A stretch of 18,710 nt of DNA from Burkholderiales bacterium RIFCSPHIGHO2_12_FULL_61_11 (lineage in GTDB: Bacteria > Pseudomonadota > Gammaproteobacteria > Burkholderiales > Burkholderiaceae_C). Positions 8,793 to 16,544 of the stretch are shown here, in pieces. The stretch is from assembly GCA_001770785.1 (NCBI GenBank), contig MERZ01000337.1:418-19127 (forward strand), written 5' to 3'. The notes below the pieces were generated by a model. The model saw only the letters and a program-made list of their open reading frames with translations. It was not told where the DNA came from and did not search any database. Each line of letters opens with the position of its first letter. Positions within the stretch are counted from its first letter, which is position 1. The translations under genes and the position numbers were made by a program.

Positions 8793-8917
8793 TCCGGGAA
8801 AATTTGTTGATATGGGTCATAAAAACTGCAGGTTTCGGGATTCCCTGAAGACTTTGAGGGCCTGAAGTTTTAAACTGTGTCCCACCTGCGGCACTGTTTC
8901 CGGTGCCTTTGCAGACC

Positions 8918-8924
8918 AAGGAGG
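8918..8924 (+). promoter_or_regulatory. Shine-Dalgarno pointing to a TTG start
   Basis: AAGGAGG, a near-perfect anti-16S match, lies five bases before TTG at 8930. It is the best reason to start the following gene at TTG instead of the in-frame GTG at 8903, which has no ribosome site. Confidence 0.65.
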
Positions 8925-8929
8925 CAGTT

Positions 8930-10807
8930 TTGCAACCCACCAACATCACTCAACCGACGTATTTTCACAAGGTCGTCGATTGCCAATGGGCCTGCCCGGC
9001 CCACACCCCTGTTCCCGAATACATCCGCCTGATCGGGCAGGGTCGCTACAGTGATGCCTACATGGTTAACTGGGTGTCCAATGTTTTCCCCGGTATCTTG
9101 GGGCGCACCTGCGATCGTCCTTGCGAACCTGCATGTCGGCGCGGCCGTGTCGAAGAAAATAATAGTGACAAGCCCGAACCGGTGGCGATTTGCCGTCTCA
9201 AGCGCGTCGCGGCGGACCATAAGGACGATGTCAGGGCGCTTATGCCCAAAGTGGCACCGAGCAACGGCAAACGCATCGCCTGTGTCGGTGCCGGGCCCTC
9301 CTCGCTGACGGTGGCGCGCGATCTGGCACCGCTGGGCTACGACGTGACCGTGTTCGATGGCGAGGCCAAGGCGGGTGGCTTTATCCGGACACAGATTCCG
9401 CGTTTTCGCCTGCCCGAGTCCGTGATTGACGAGGAAACCGGCTACATCCTCGATCTGGGCGTGCAGTTCAACAGCAGCCAGCGTGTTGAGTCCATGAAGG
9501 ATTTACTGGCTCAGGGTTATGACGCCGTGTTCGTGGGCTGCGGTGCACCGCGCGGCCGCGAACTCGACCTGCCGGGACGCAAGGAGTCTGCCGCACACAT
9601 TCACATCGGCATCGACTGGCTGGCGTCGGTCTCCTTCGGCCACGTCACCAGCGTCGGAAAACGCGTGATCGTGCTGGGTGGTGGCAACACCGCCATGGAC
9701 TGCTGCCGTTCGGCGCGTCGGCTGGGTGGCACCGACGTGAAAGTGGTGGTGCGCAGCGGTTTCGAAGAAATGAAAGCCTCGCCGTGGGAGAAGGAAGATG
9801 CCCAGCACGAGGGCATCCCCATCATCAACTTCCACGTTCCCAAGAATTTTCAGCACCAGGATGGCAAGCTGCTAGGCATGACGTTCGAAGTGGTGCGCGC
9901 GGTCTATGACGACAAGGGGCGTCGCAGCCTGGTGCCAACAGGTGAACCCGACGTGTTTTTCGCGTGCGATACGGTGCTGGTTGCCGTGGGGCAGGAAAAC
10001 TCCTTCCCCTGGATCGAGCGCGATTGCGGCATCGAGTTTGATCGCTGGGGTCTGCCGGTGCTGGGCAAGACCACTTTTCAATCCACTGTGCCGCAGGTCT
10101 TCTTTGGCGGCGATGCTGCGTTTGGGCCCAAGAACATCATCACTGCCGTGGCGCATGGTCACGAAGCAGCCGTATCGATTGACCGTTTTCTGCACGCCGA
10201 ATCGGTGGAGCAGCGCCCCGCGCCGTTGACCCGGCTCATGTCGCAGAAGATGGGTATCCATGAATGGAGTTATCACAACAATGTGTCAAACGATACGCGC
10301 TTCAAGGTGCCGTGGGCCAAGGCCGAGAAGGCCCTGGCCAGCATCCGCGTGGAAGTGGAACTTGGCTTCGATGCCGCCACGGCCTTCAAGGAAGCCAGCC
10401 GCTGCCTGAACTGCGACGTGCAGACGGTATTCAACCGCGACACCTGCATCGAATGTGATGCCTGCGTGGACATCTGCCCCATGGACTGCATCACCTTTAC
10501 GACCAATGGTGAAGAGGCCGACTTGCGTACGCGGCTGAAAGCGCCAGCGCGCAACATCGCGCAAGACCTGTATGTCTCCGCCGAGCTCAAGACCGGGCAC
10601 ATCATGGTCAAGGACGAGGATGTCTGTCTGCACTGCGGTCTGTGTGCCGAACGCTGCCCCACCGGTGCGTGGGACATGCAGAAGTTCCTGCTGAATACGA
10701 CCCAGGCCGGGCCGGGTTGCCGTGACCGCCGCAAGCCGCATCATGAAGCCTTTGCGGGACAGCCCGGCGCGGCGCGAAGCGCGCTGGCTATGTCTTCACC
10801 TGAATAG
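8930..10807 (+). CDS. FAD-dependent NAD(P)H oxidoreductase subunit with Fe-S clusters, partner of the 2-oxoacid oxidoreductase
   Basis: A 625-residue GltD-like flavoprotein. The N-terminal Fe-S domain has cysteines in CQWACPAHTPV (C18, C22) and RTCDRPCEPAC (C61, C65, C69). An FAD Rossmann motif VGAGPSS is at about 119-125, and a second nucleotide-binding motif VLGGGNTAMD lies in the middle. FFGGDAAFGPKNIITAVAHG is the second FAD contact typical of the fold. The C-terminus has two [4Fe-4S] ferredoxin motifs: CIECDACVDICPMDC near 505 and CLHCGLCAERCPTGA near 566. It should pass electrons between NAD(P)H and the Fe-S clusters of the KorAB-like enzyme encoded next, as in the three-subunit 2-oxoglutarate:NADP oxidoreductase described in Azoarcus evansii. 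The start is TTG, chosen from the strong ribosome site. It begins 137 bases after the epimerase-like gene; I saw no convincing promoter there. Confidence 0.88.
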   Translation: MQPTNITQPTYFHKVVDCQWACPAHTPVPEYIRLIGQGRYSDAYMVNWVSNVFPGILGRTCDRPCEPACRRGRVEENNSDKPEPVAICRLKRVAADHKDDVRALMPKVAPSNGKRIACVGAGPSSLTVARDLAPLGYDVTVFDGEAKAGGFIRTQIPRFRLPESVIDEETGYILDLGVQFNSSQRVESMKDLLAQGYDAVFVGCGAPRGRELDLPGRKESAAHIHIGIDWLASVSFGHVTSVGKRVIVLGGGNTAMDCCRSARRLGGTDVKVVVRSGFEEMKASPWEKEDAQHEGIPIINFHVPKNFQHQDGKLLGMTFEVVRAVYDDKGRRSLVPTGEPDVFFACDTVLVAVGQENSFPWIERDCGIEFDRWGLPVLGKTTFQSTVPQVFFGGDAAFGPKNIITAVAHGHEAAVSIDRFLHAESVEQRPAPLTRLMSQKMGIHEWSYHNNVSNDTRFKVPWAKAEKALASIRVEVELGFDAATAFKEASRCLNCDVQTVFNRDTCIECDACVDICPMDCITFTTNGEEADLRTRLKAPARNIAQDLYVSAELKTGHIMVKDEDVCLHCGLCAERCPTGAWDMQKFLLNTTQAGPGCRDRRKPHHEAFAGQPGAARSALAMSSPE

Positions 10808-10816
10808 GAATTAAGC

Positions 10817-12667
10817 ATGAAACGCCTCAAAGCCATCAACGATTTCGTCATCAAGTTTGCCAACGTCAACGGCTCTGGCTCGGCGTCGGCCAATGAACTG
10901 TTTACCAAGGCCGTGTTGCGCATGGGGGTGCCGGTGAGCCCGCGCAATATTTTCCCCAGCAACATTCAGGGCATGCCCACCTGGTATGAGGCGCGCGTTT
11001 GCGAAAAAGGTTACCACGGCCGACGTGGTGGCGTGGACATGATGGTGGCCATGAATCCGCAGACCTGGGATGCGGACGTGGCCGAAATCGAGCCCGGCGG
11101 CTACCTGTTCTACGACAGCACGCGTCCCATGCCACCCTCCAAATTTCGCGACGATGTCCAGGTCATTGGCGTACCCCTCACCGAAATCGCCAATGCCGCG
11201 TATTCTGACCCCCGGCAACGCCAGTTGTTCAAAAACATCATCTACATCGGTGCCCTGTCCGTGCTGCTTGATGTGGATGCCGATGTCTTTGAAAAGCTCT
11301 TTGCCGAGCAGTTCAAGGGCAAGGAGCGGCTGCTGGACTCCAATATTCAGGCCTTGCACCTGGGGCGAGACTATGTGAAAGAGCATCTCGATGCCCCGTT
11401 GGGCATTCGCGTGCGCAGGTCTGACAGGGTGGGCGATCAGATTTTTACCGATGGCAACAGTGCCATCGCGCTGGGCTGCATTTACGGTGGGGCGACCGTG
11501 GCGGCCTGGTATCCCATCACGCCATCGTCCTCGGTGCCCGAGTCGTTCCAGAAATATTGCGACATCTATCGCACGGACCCCACAACCGGCCGACATAACT
11601 ACGCCATCGTGCAAGCTGAAGACGAGCTGGCCTCCATCGGCATGGTGGTGGGCGCTGGCTGGAACGGCGCGCGAGCCTTTACCGCAACCTCCGGCCCCGG
11701 CGTATCGCTGATGACAGAGTTCATCGGCCTGGCCTACTTTGCCGAGATTCCGGTGACCATCGTTAACGTGCAGCGCGGTGGTCCCTCCACCGGCTTGCCA
11801 ACCCGCACGCAGCAGGCCGATCTGCTCTCCTGCGCCTACGCTTCGCACGGCGACACCAAGCATGTGATGCTGTTTCCGCAAGACCCGCATGAGTGTTTTG
11901 ACCACGCTGCAGCGGCGCTGGACCTTGCCGATCGCCTGCAAACGCCGATCTTTTTAATGACAGATCTGGACATCGGCATGAATCATCGGCTGTGCAAGCC
12001 TTTTGTGTGGGATGACGCCCGCGACTACGACCGCGGCAAGGTCATGACGGCGGCCGAGCTCGAAGCTGGCAAGGACTTCGGGCGCTACAAGGATGTGGAT
12101 GGTGACGGTATTCCGTGGCGCACGCTGCCCGGCACCCATCCCAGCAAGGGCAGCTTTTTCACCCGTGGCACCACCAAAGACGCCTACGCCCGCTACTCCG
12201 AGCGCGGTCCGGACTACATTTACAACATGGAGCGGCTGATCAAAAAGTTCAAGACCGCTGCCGATCTGGTGCCGCAACCGGTGTTGCGCAACGCCGCTCA
12301 AAAAACCTCCTGGGGTGTGATTTACTTCGGCTCCACCAGCCCGGCCATGCGCGAGGCGCTGGACGTGCTGGAACAAGAAGGCGTGCATGTGGATGCGCTG
12401 CGACTGCTGGCGTTCCCGTTCCCCGAGTCTGTGAGCCACTTCATCGCCGGGCATGACAAGGTGTTCGTGGTGGAGCAAAATCGCGATGCGCAGATGCGCT
12501 CGCTATTGATCAATGAGCTGGAAATTGACCCCGCCCGGCTGGTGCGTGTACTGCACTATGACGGCACGCCAATTACCGCGCGCTTCATCTCACGCAGCAT
12601 TCGCCAAAGCATCCATCCGGTGGTCCTGCAACCGGTTGATCTGCCCCGGCACAAGGAACTCGCATGA
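10817..12667 (+). CDS. korA: 2-oxoacid:acceptor oxidoreductase, fused gamma-alpha subunit
   Basis: A 616-residue large subunit of a CoA-dependent 2-oxoacid:ferredoxin oxidoreductase. Residues about 1-195 are the gamma domain (VNGSGSASANELF near the start, KGYHGRRGGVDMMV). The alpha domain starts near 200, with the pyrimidine-binding YPITPSSSVPES at Y232, ATSGPGVSLM at about 290, and QRGGPSTGLPTRTQQADL. The order gamma-alpha on one chain with a separate beta chain is usual for 2-oxoglutarate and branched-chain 2-oxoacid enzymes, not for single-chain pyruvate:ferredoxin oxidoreductase. The substrate cannot be fixed from sequence; 2-oxoglutarate/succinyl-CoA is favoured by the neighbouring succinyl-CoA-forming operon. 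It follows the flavoprotein gene by nine bases with an AGGAA ribosome site and overlaps korB in ATGA. Confidence 0.9.
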   Translation: MKRLKAINDFVIKFANVNGSGSASANELFTKAVLRMGVPVSPRNIFPSNIQGMPTWYEARVCEKGYHGRRGGVDMMVAMNPQTWDADVAEIEPGGYLFYDSTRPMPPSKFRDDVQVIGVPLTEIANAAYSDPRQRQLFKNIIYIGALSVLLDVDADVFEKLFAEQFKGKERLLDSNIQALHLGRDYVKEHLDAPLGIRVRRSDRVGDQIFTDGNSAIALGCIYGGATVAAWYPITPSSSVPESFQKYCDIYRTDPTTGRHNYAIVQAEDELASIGMVVGAGWNGARAFTATSGPGVSLMTEFIGLAYFAEIPVTIVNVQRGGPSTGLPTRTQQADLLSCAYASHGDTKHVMLFPQDPHECFDHAAAALDLADRLQTPIFLMTDLDIGMNHRLCKPFVWDDARDYDRGKVMTAAELEAGKDFGRYKDVDGDGIPWRTLPGTHPSKGSFFTRGTTKDAYARYSERGPDYIYNMERLIKKFKTAADLVPQPVLRNAAQKTSWGVIYFGSTSPAMREALDVLEQEGVHVDALRLLAFPFPESVSHFIAGHDKVFVVEQNRDAQMRSLLINELEIDPARLVRVLHYDGTPITARFISRSIRQSIHPVVLQPVDLPRHKELA

Positions 12668-13719
12668 CCTACATCGCCAAACCTCGACTGCACCATCCCA
12701 CGCTGACCACCAACAAGGTCGGCTACACCCGTCGTGACTATGAAGGTGCCGTTTCCACGCTGTGCGCCGGGTGCGGGCATGACTCCATTTCCGCGGCCAT
12801 CATTCAGGCCTGCTGGGAACTGGACATCGAGCCGCACCGCGTTGCCAAGCTCTCGGGCATTGGCTGCAGTTCCAAGACGCCGACCTATTTTCTGGGTGCC
12901 TCGCACGGCTTCAATACCGTGCATGGCCGCATGCCCTCGGTGCTGACCGGCGCCAACCTGGCGAATCGTGACCTGCTGTATCTAGGTGTTTCGGGCGATG
13001 GTGACTCCGCATCGATTGGTCTGGGCCAGTTTGCCCACGCCATGCGACGCGGTGTGTGCATGGCCTATATTGTGGAAAACAACGGTGTCTATGGCCTGAC
13101 CAAGGGCCAGTTTTCCGCCACCGCTGATCGCGGTTCCAAGAGCAAGAAGGGCGTCATCAACAACGACAGCCCGGTCGATCTGGTCGGCTTGGCCCTGCAG
13201 TTGGGTGCCACCTACGTGGGCCGCAGCTTCTCCGGCGACAAGGCGCAACTGGTGCCGCTCATCAAGGGGGCCATGGCGCATGGGGGTGCCGCGTTCATCG
13301 ACGTCATCAGCCCTTGCGTGACATTCAATAACCACGGCGGCAGCACCAAGAGTTACGACTACGTGCGCCAGCATGATGAGGCGGTGAGCCGCATCGATTT
13401 CATCGCGCCACACAGTGAGATCACCACGGACTACGCCCCTGGCGAGGTGGTTGAAGTGCAGCAGCACGACGGCTCCCTGCTGCGCCTGCGCAAGCTGCAC
13501 CCGGATTACGATCCCACCGACCGCTACGCTGCCATGAGCTACATGCAGGCGCATCAGGCACGCGGCGAGATCGTCACCGGCCTCCTTTACCTCGATCCGC
13601 TGGCGACCGATCTGCATACGGCACTGAACACCAGCGACAAGCCGCTCAACACGCTGTCCGGGGCGCAGCTTTGCCCCGGTGCCAGAGAGCTTGAAAAAAT
13701 CAACGCAGCCTTGCGTTAG
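12664..13719 (+). CDS. korB: 2-oxoacid:acceptor oxidoreductase, beta (thiamine diphosphate) subunit
   Basis: A 351-residue beta subunit carrying thiamine diphosphate and the proximal [4Fe-4S] cluster. Cluster cysteines are C34 and C37 in CAGCGHDS, C68 in GIGCSSKT, and probably C218 in SPCVTFNN. The thiamine/Mg motif is GDGDSAS at about 111-117 with NNGVYGLTKGQ at about 139-149. With KorA it would interconvert a 2-oxoacid plus CoA with acyl-CoA plus CO2, using ferredoxin or the adjacent flavoprotein as electron partner. The four-base ATGA overlap with korA implies coupled, equal synthesis. Such enzymes are often oxygen sensitive, which is notable if the host is an aerobe. Confidence 0.92.
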   Translation: MTYIAKPRLHHPTLTTNKVGYTRRDYEGAVSTLCAGCGHDSISAAIIQACWELDIEPHRVAKLSGIGCSSKTPTYFLGASHGFNTVHGRMPSVLTGANLANRDLLYLGVSGDGDSASIGLGQFAHAMRRGVCMAYIVENNGVYGLTKGQFSATADRGSKSKKGVINNDSPVDLVGLALQLGATYVGRSFSGDKAQLVPLIKGAMAHGGAAFIDVISPCVTFNNHGGSTKSYDYVRQHDEAVSRIDFIAPHSEITTDYAPGEVVEVQQHDGSLLRLRKLHPDYDPTDRYAAMSYMQAHQARGEIVTGLLYLDPLATDLHTALNTSDKPLNTLSGAQLCPGARELEKINAALR

Positions 13720-13776
13720 CCTGCCCGCCAAGGCAAGATAGCAGGATTCATATTGTCAATTGAAAGGGGCGCCATC

Positions 13777-14217
13777 ATGCCGGAACGCACCGTTTTCCAA
13801 TCCATGTCGCAAAAGCACGTCGTCAGCGTGGGCTCGCACGCCAGTGTCCGGGATGCTGCCTGCATCATGACCCGTGCCAATTGCGGCAGTGTGCTGATCG
13901 TTGACCCGCCAGCAAGCTTGCAGGGCATCGTCACCGAGCGCGACCTGATGACGCGGGTGCTGGCCAAAGCGCTCGACCCCGAAAAAACCCAGGTCTCGGA
14001 AATCATGACGCGCAACCCCTATTGCGTCGCACCGGAAACGCTGGTGTCCGACGCGGTTCTCGTGATGATCGAACGTGGTTTTCGGCATTTGCCCATCGTC
14101 GCTGAGGGCGCCAAGATTCTGGGTGTGTTCTCGGTCCGTGACGCGCTACCGCGCGAGATCAGCAACGCCGTCAGTTTGGCGGAGTTTAACGATCAGGTGA
14201 ACGACGCACTCGCATGA
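13777..14217 (+). CDS. Protein with two CBS domains
   Basis: A 146-residue stand-alone CBS pair. The first domain runs about 5-65 (MSQKHVVSVGSHASVRDA, then GIVTERDLMTRVLA) and the second about 72-130 (MTRNPYCVAPETLVSDA, then RHLPIVAEGAKILGVFSVRD). Such proteins bind adenine nucleotides (AMP, ATP, sometimes NAD or SAM) and usually act as energy sensors; no enzyme domain is attached. The ATG at 13777 has AAGGGG seven bases before it; an in-frame TTG at 13753 has no such site. It follows korB by 57 bases on the same strand and may be cotranscribed, suggesting a regulatory link to the oxidoreductase, though this is unproven. Its end faces rnfB with 20 bases between them and no visible terminator. 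Confidence 0.88.
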   Translation: MPERTVFQSMSQKHVVSVGSHASVRDAACIMTRANCGSVLIVDPPASLQGIVTERDLMTRVLAKALDPEKTQVSEIMTRNPYCVAPETLVSDAVLVMIERGFRHLPIVAEGAKILGVFSVRDALPREISNAVSLAEFNDQVNDALA

Positions 14218-14237
14218 GGCCTGCGGGATCTGCCGTG

Positions 14238-14972
14238 CTACCGTGTTTTCCCGGGTGTGGGCGTATCGGGTGACTGCGCAGCGCGTTGCGCCCGAGCTCG
14301 CGCCAGGGCCGCTTCGATAACGGCGTGCTTTTTCTCCAGCAGTGCCGGATCCGTGTGCAATGATTGAGCGGGGAGATTGGCTGGCTTCTCTATTGCCCTT
14401 ATTTCAAGGCTTTCATCGTTTTCAATCTTTTCCCGCCTTGCTTTGGTTCCATGGAACGCATAGCGAGCACGCGCCAGATCCGCCAACTCCTGCGACCAGG
14501 CGGCCCAACCGGTGTTCTCTCCGATGACATTTTCCAGGCTGATGCAGTCGACCGGGCACACCGGCAGGCACAACTCACAACCCGTGCAGTATGACTCGAT
14601 CACGGTGTGCATCGTCTTGTTGCTGCCCAGGATTGCATCGGTCGGGCAGACCTTGAGGCACAGCGTGCAGCCAATGCACCAGGTTTCGTCGATGATGGCC
14701 ACCGCCCGCGGACCCTCGGCGCCGTTGGCGGGGTTCAGGGGCAGGGCGGGCAGTCCGGTAATGGCCGCAAGACGCTGCACGCCCTCCGCTCCGCCAGGCG
14801 GGCACTGGTTGATGGCAGCGTTGCCTGAGGTGATTGATTGCGCGTAAGCCGCGCAGTCGGGATAGCCGCAGCGGGTGCACTGGGTTTGTGGCAGCGCTGC
14901 ATGGATGCGGTCAAAAAGGGTGTTTTTGGCGGGCGAGTTCACCCGTCTATTGTCCCACCGGGCCAGCCTCAT
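14238..14972 (-). CDS. rsxB: Soluble RnfB/RsxB-type ferredoxin protein, orphan
   Basis: A 244-residue Fe-S electron carrier. The N-terminal domain has C32, C35, C40 and C57 (CTRCGYPDC to QCPPGG), the RnfB-type cluster domain. Two classic [4Fe-4S] motifs follow: CIGCTLCLKVCP (99-110) and CTGCELCLPVCP (129-140). The tail is Ala/Arg-rich and helical. True RnfB has an N-terminal membrane helix; this one begins in soluble sequence, and no rnfACDGE genes are nearby, so it is probably a cytoplasmic ferredoxin-like hub of the short form common in betaproteobacteria. The ATG at 14972 has GAGG five bases upstream; a GTG at 14942, giving VNSPAKNTLFDRI, fits the family N-terminus equally well. It lies 23 bases after phaZ on the same strand and may be cotranscribed. 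Its redox partner is unknown. Confidence 0.85.
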   Translation of the reverse strand: MRLARWDNRRVNSPAKNTLFDRIHAALPQTQCTRCGYPDCAAYAQSITSGNAAINQCPPGGAEGVQRLAAITGLPALPLNPANGAEGPRAVAIIDETWCIGCTLCLKVCPTDAILGSNKTMHTVIESYCTGCELCLPVCPVDCISLENVIGENTGWAAWSQELADLARARYAFHGTKARREKIENDESLEIRAIEKPANLPAQSLHTDPALLEKKHAVIEAALARARAQRAAQSPDTPTPGKTR

Positions 14973-14995
14973 GTGAGCCTCGCTGCCCAGTCAAA

Positions 14996-16483
14996 TCACT
15001 TGCTGCGCGTGGTTTTTTTTGCCGACTTGCTGGTGGGCTGCGCGCTGGGCTTCTTCGCCGCCTTTGCTACCTGCTTGGCTTTTGGCCTGACTGGCGGCGC
15101 AAGATCCGGTTTGCTTTGCAGTTTGACGATCCTCTTGACTTCCGGCTTCGCCACGACAAGGGGAGCGGGTTCTGCTACCTTTTCAATAGCTGGCTTGGCT
15201 TGATGTGCCTGGGCTGGGGCTTCATTATGCTCAACAATAAAAGTTTTGACGGCCGGATAGACTATCTCGCGCCAGCGGCGCCCGCTGAAAATGCCGTAAT
15301 GGCCGGCGCCCTTGGCTTCCAGGTGCTTCTTCCGCGCATCTGGCACGCCGCTGCACATGGCGAGCGCCGCCTGGGTTTGACCAGCGCCTGAAATGTCGTC
15401 GAGCTCGCCCTCCACCGTCATGACGGCGGTGGTCTTGATGTCGCTTGGCGTCACGCGTTCGGACTTGCCCTTGGCAGAGATCACGTCCCAAGTTCCATTG
15501 ACGAGCTTGAACTCTTGAAACACGGTTTTGATGGTGTCAAGGTAATATTCAGCATCCATGTCGAGCACGGCGTTGTATTCGTCGTAAAACTTGCGGTGCG
15601 CCTCGGTCGCGTCGCCATCGCCCTTGATCAGGTCCTTGAAGTAGTCGTAGTGGCTGGTGGCATGACGGTTGGGGTTCATGGCCACAAAGCCGGTATGCTG
15701 CAAAAAGCCGGGATAGACGCGCCGTCCTGCACCTGGAAAGCTGCTCGGCACCCGGTAGATTACATTGTTTTCAAACCACTCGTAGCTCTTGTTCATGGCC
15801 AGGTTGTTGACGGCCGTCGGAGACAAGCGCGCATCGATCGGGCCGCCCATCATGATCATGGACCGTGGTGTGGTTTCCCCGCGTGAGGCCATCAGTGAAA
15901 TGGCGGCAAACACCGGCACGGTGGGCTGGCACACGCTGATGACGTGGCAATTGCCATACTTGATCTGCAGATGGCGAATGAATTCCTGCATGTAGTTGAC
16001 GTATTCGTCGAGCGGGAAGGCGCCTTCGGAAAGGGGCACGGTTCGGGCATTTTTCCAGTCGGTAATGTAAACCTTGTGGTCTTTCAGCATGGTATTGACG
16101 GTGTCGCGCAGCAAGGTGGCGTAGTGGCCCGACAAAGGCGCCACGATCAGCACAGCCGGCTGGTCCTTGAGCTTGGTCAGCGTGGCCGGGTCGTCCGTGA
16201 GGCGCTTGAAACGGCGCAACTCGCAGAAAGGCTTGTCAATTTCGACCCGCTCGTGAATCGCGATGCTGACGCCGTCCATATCGACCGTCTGGAGGTCAAA
16301 GGCCGGCTTCTCGTAGTCCTTTCCCAAGCGGTAAATCAGGCTGTAGCTGGCAGCCACGCGCTGGGCTAACGGGCCTTGCCCGACTGGCGACAAGGGGTTA
16401 CTGTAAAGTTTTGCAGCCGCCTCTGCAAAATCAACGAACGGCTCCATCAATCTGCGATGGGTTTCATAGGCTTTGTATAACAT
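14996..16483 (-). CDS. phaZ: Intracellular polyhydroxyalkanoate (PHB) depolymerase with basic C-terminal tail
   Basis: Breaks down native PHB granules in the cytoplasm. From the ATG at 16483 it is 495 residues and begins MLYKAYETHRRLMEP, like Ralstonia PhaZ1 (about 419 residues); an in-frame ATG at 16501 adds six residues and lacks a ribosome site. The alpha/beta-hydrolase core has the catalytic Cys in SVCQPT (C185), Asp in EGELDDISG (D362 or D363) and His in GAGHYGIFSGRRWR (H395), the Cys-Asp-His set of this family. The core ends near 418. The last 77 or so residues are an Ala/Lys/Pro-rich tail ending in AKKPSAQPTSKSAKKTTRSK, much like histone H1/AlgP or PhaM tails and absent from the usual depolymerase. 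A PhaR-like operator overlaps its promoter, and rnfB follows. Confidence 0.93.
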   Translation of the reverse strand: MLYKAYETHRRLMEPFVDFAEAAAKLYSNPLSPVGQGPLAQRVAASYSLIYRLGKDYEKPAFDLQTVDMDGVSIAIHERVEIDKPFCELRRFKRLTDDPATLTKLKDQPAVLIVAPLSGHYATLLRDTVNTMLKDHKVYITDWKNARTVPLSEGAFPLDEYVNYMQEFIRHLQIKYGNCHVISVCQPTVPVFAAISLMASRGETTPRSMIMMGGPIDARLSPTAVNNLAMNKSYEWFENNVIYRVPSSFPGAGRRVYPGFLQHTGFVAMNPNRHATSHYDYFKDLIKGDGDATEAHRKFYDEYNAVLDMDAEYYLDTIKTVFQEFKLVNGTWDVISAKGKSERVTPSDIKTTAVMTVEGELDDISGAGQTQAALAMCSGVPDARKKHLEAKGAGHYGIFSGRRWREIVYPAVKTFIVEHNEAPAQAHQAKPAIEKVAEPAPLVVAKPEVKRIVKLQSKPDLAPPVRPKAKQVAKAAKKPSAQPTSKSAKKTTRSK

Positions 16484-16509
16484 GGGGACTGAAACCTTCA
16501 TAAAATATT

Positions 16510-16527
16510 AACATATTATAATATGTT
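16510..16527. promoter_or_regulatory. Perfect 18-bp AT-rich palindrome at the phaZ promoter
   Basis: AACATATTATAATATGTT is its own reverse complement over all 18 bases. It contains TATAAT on both strands, and the minus-strand copy (16520-16515) is the proposed phaZ -10. Its right end overlaps the TGC-rich palindrome at 16523-16539. It could be a second operator; no family of regulator is suggested by the sequence itself. Confidence 0.55.
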
Positions 16528-16544
16528 GCAGTGCAGCATAACAA
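16515..16544 (-). promoter_or_regulatory. Candidate phaZ promoter
   Basis: On the minus strand TTGTTA (16544-16539), an 18-base spacer and TATAAT (16520-16515) form a good sigma-70 promoter. The expected start is near 16508, leaving about 25 untranslated bases that include AAGG before the ATG at 16483. This supports the shorter start. The spacer contains the PhaR-like operator. Confidence 0.5.
16523..16539. promoter_or_regulatory. PhaR-like TGC-rich operator upstream of phaZ
   Basis: ATGTTGCAGTGCAGCAT is a near-perfect palindrome with one mismatched pair around the central G. It contains TTGC-AGT-GCAG (16526-16536), matching the CTGC-N3-GCAG type of site known for the PHA-responsive repressor PhaR. 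It lies between the proposed -35 and -10 of phaZ, where a bound repressor would block RNA polymerase. No phaR gene is in this window. Confidence 0.55.

Noticed and set aside
8793..8902. Promoter for the oxidoreductase operon from TTGATA at 8807-8812
   Set aside because: No acceptable -10 hexamer lies 16-18 bases downstream; the small GGGATTCCC symmetry nearby is too short to interpret.
14834..15391. Plus-strand open frame opposite the rnfB/phaZ junction
   Set aside because: It spans the ends of two well-supported minus-strand genes, has no recognisable domain, and its composition is explained by the antisense of the Lys/Ala-rich phaZ tail.
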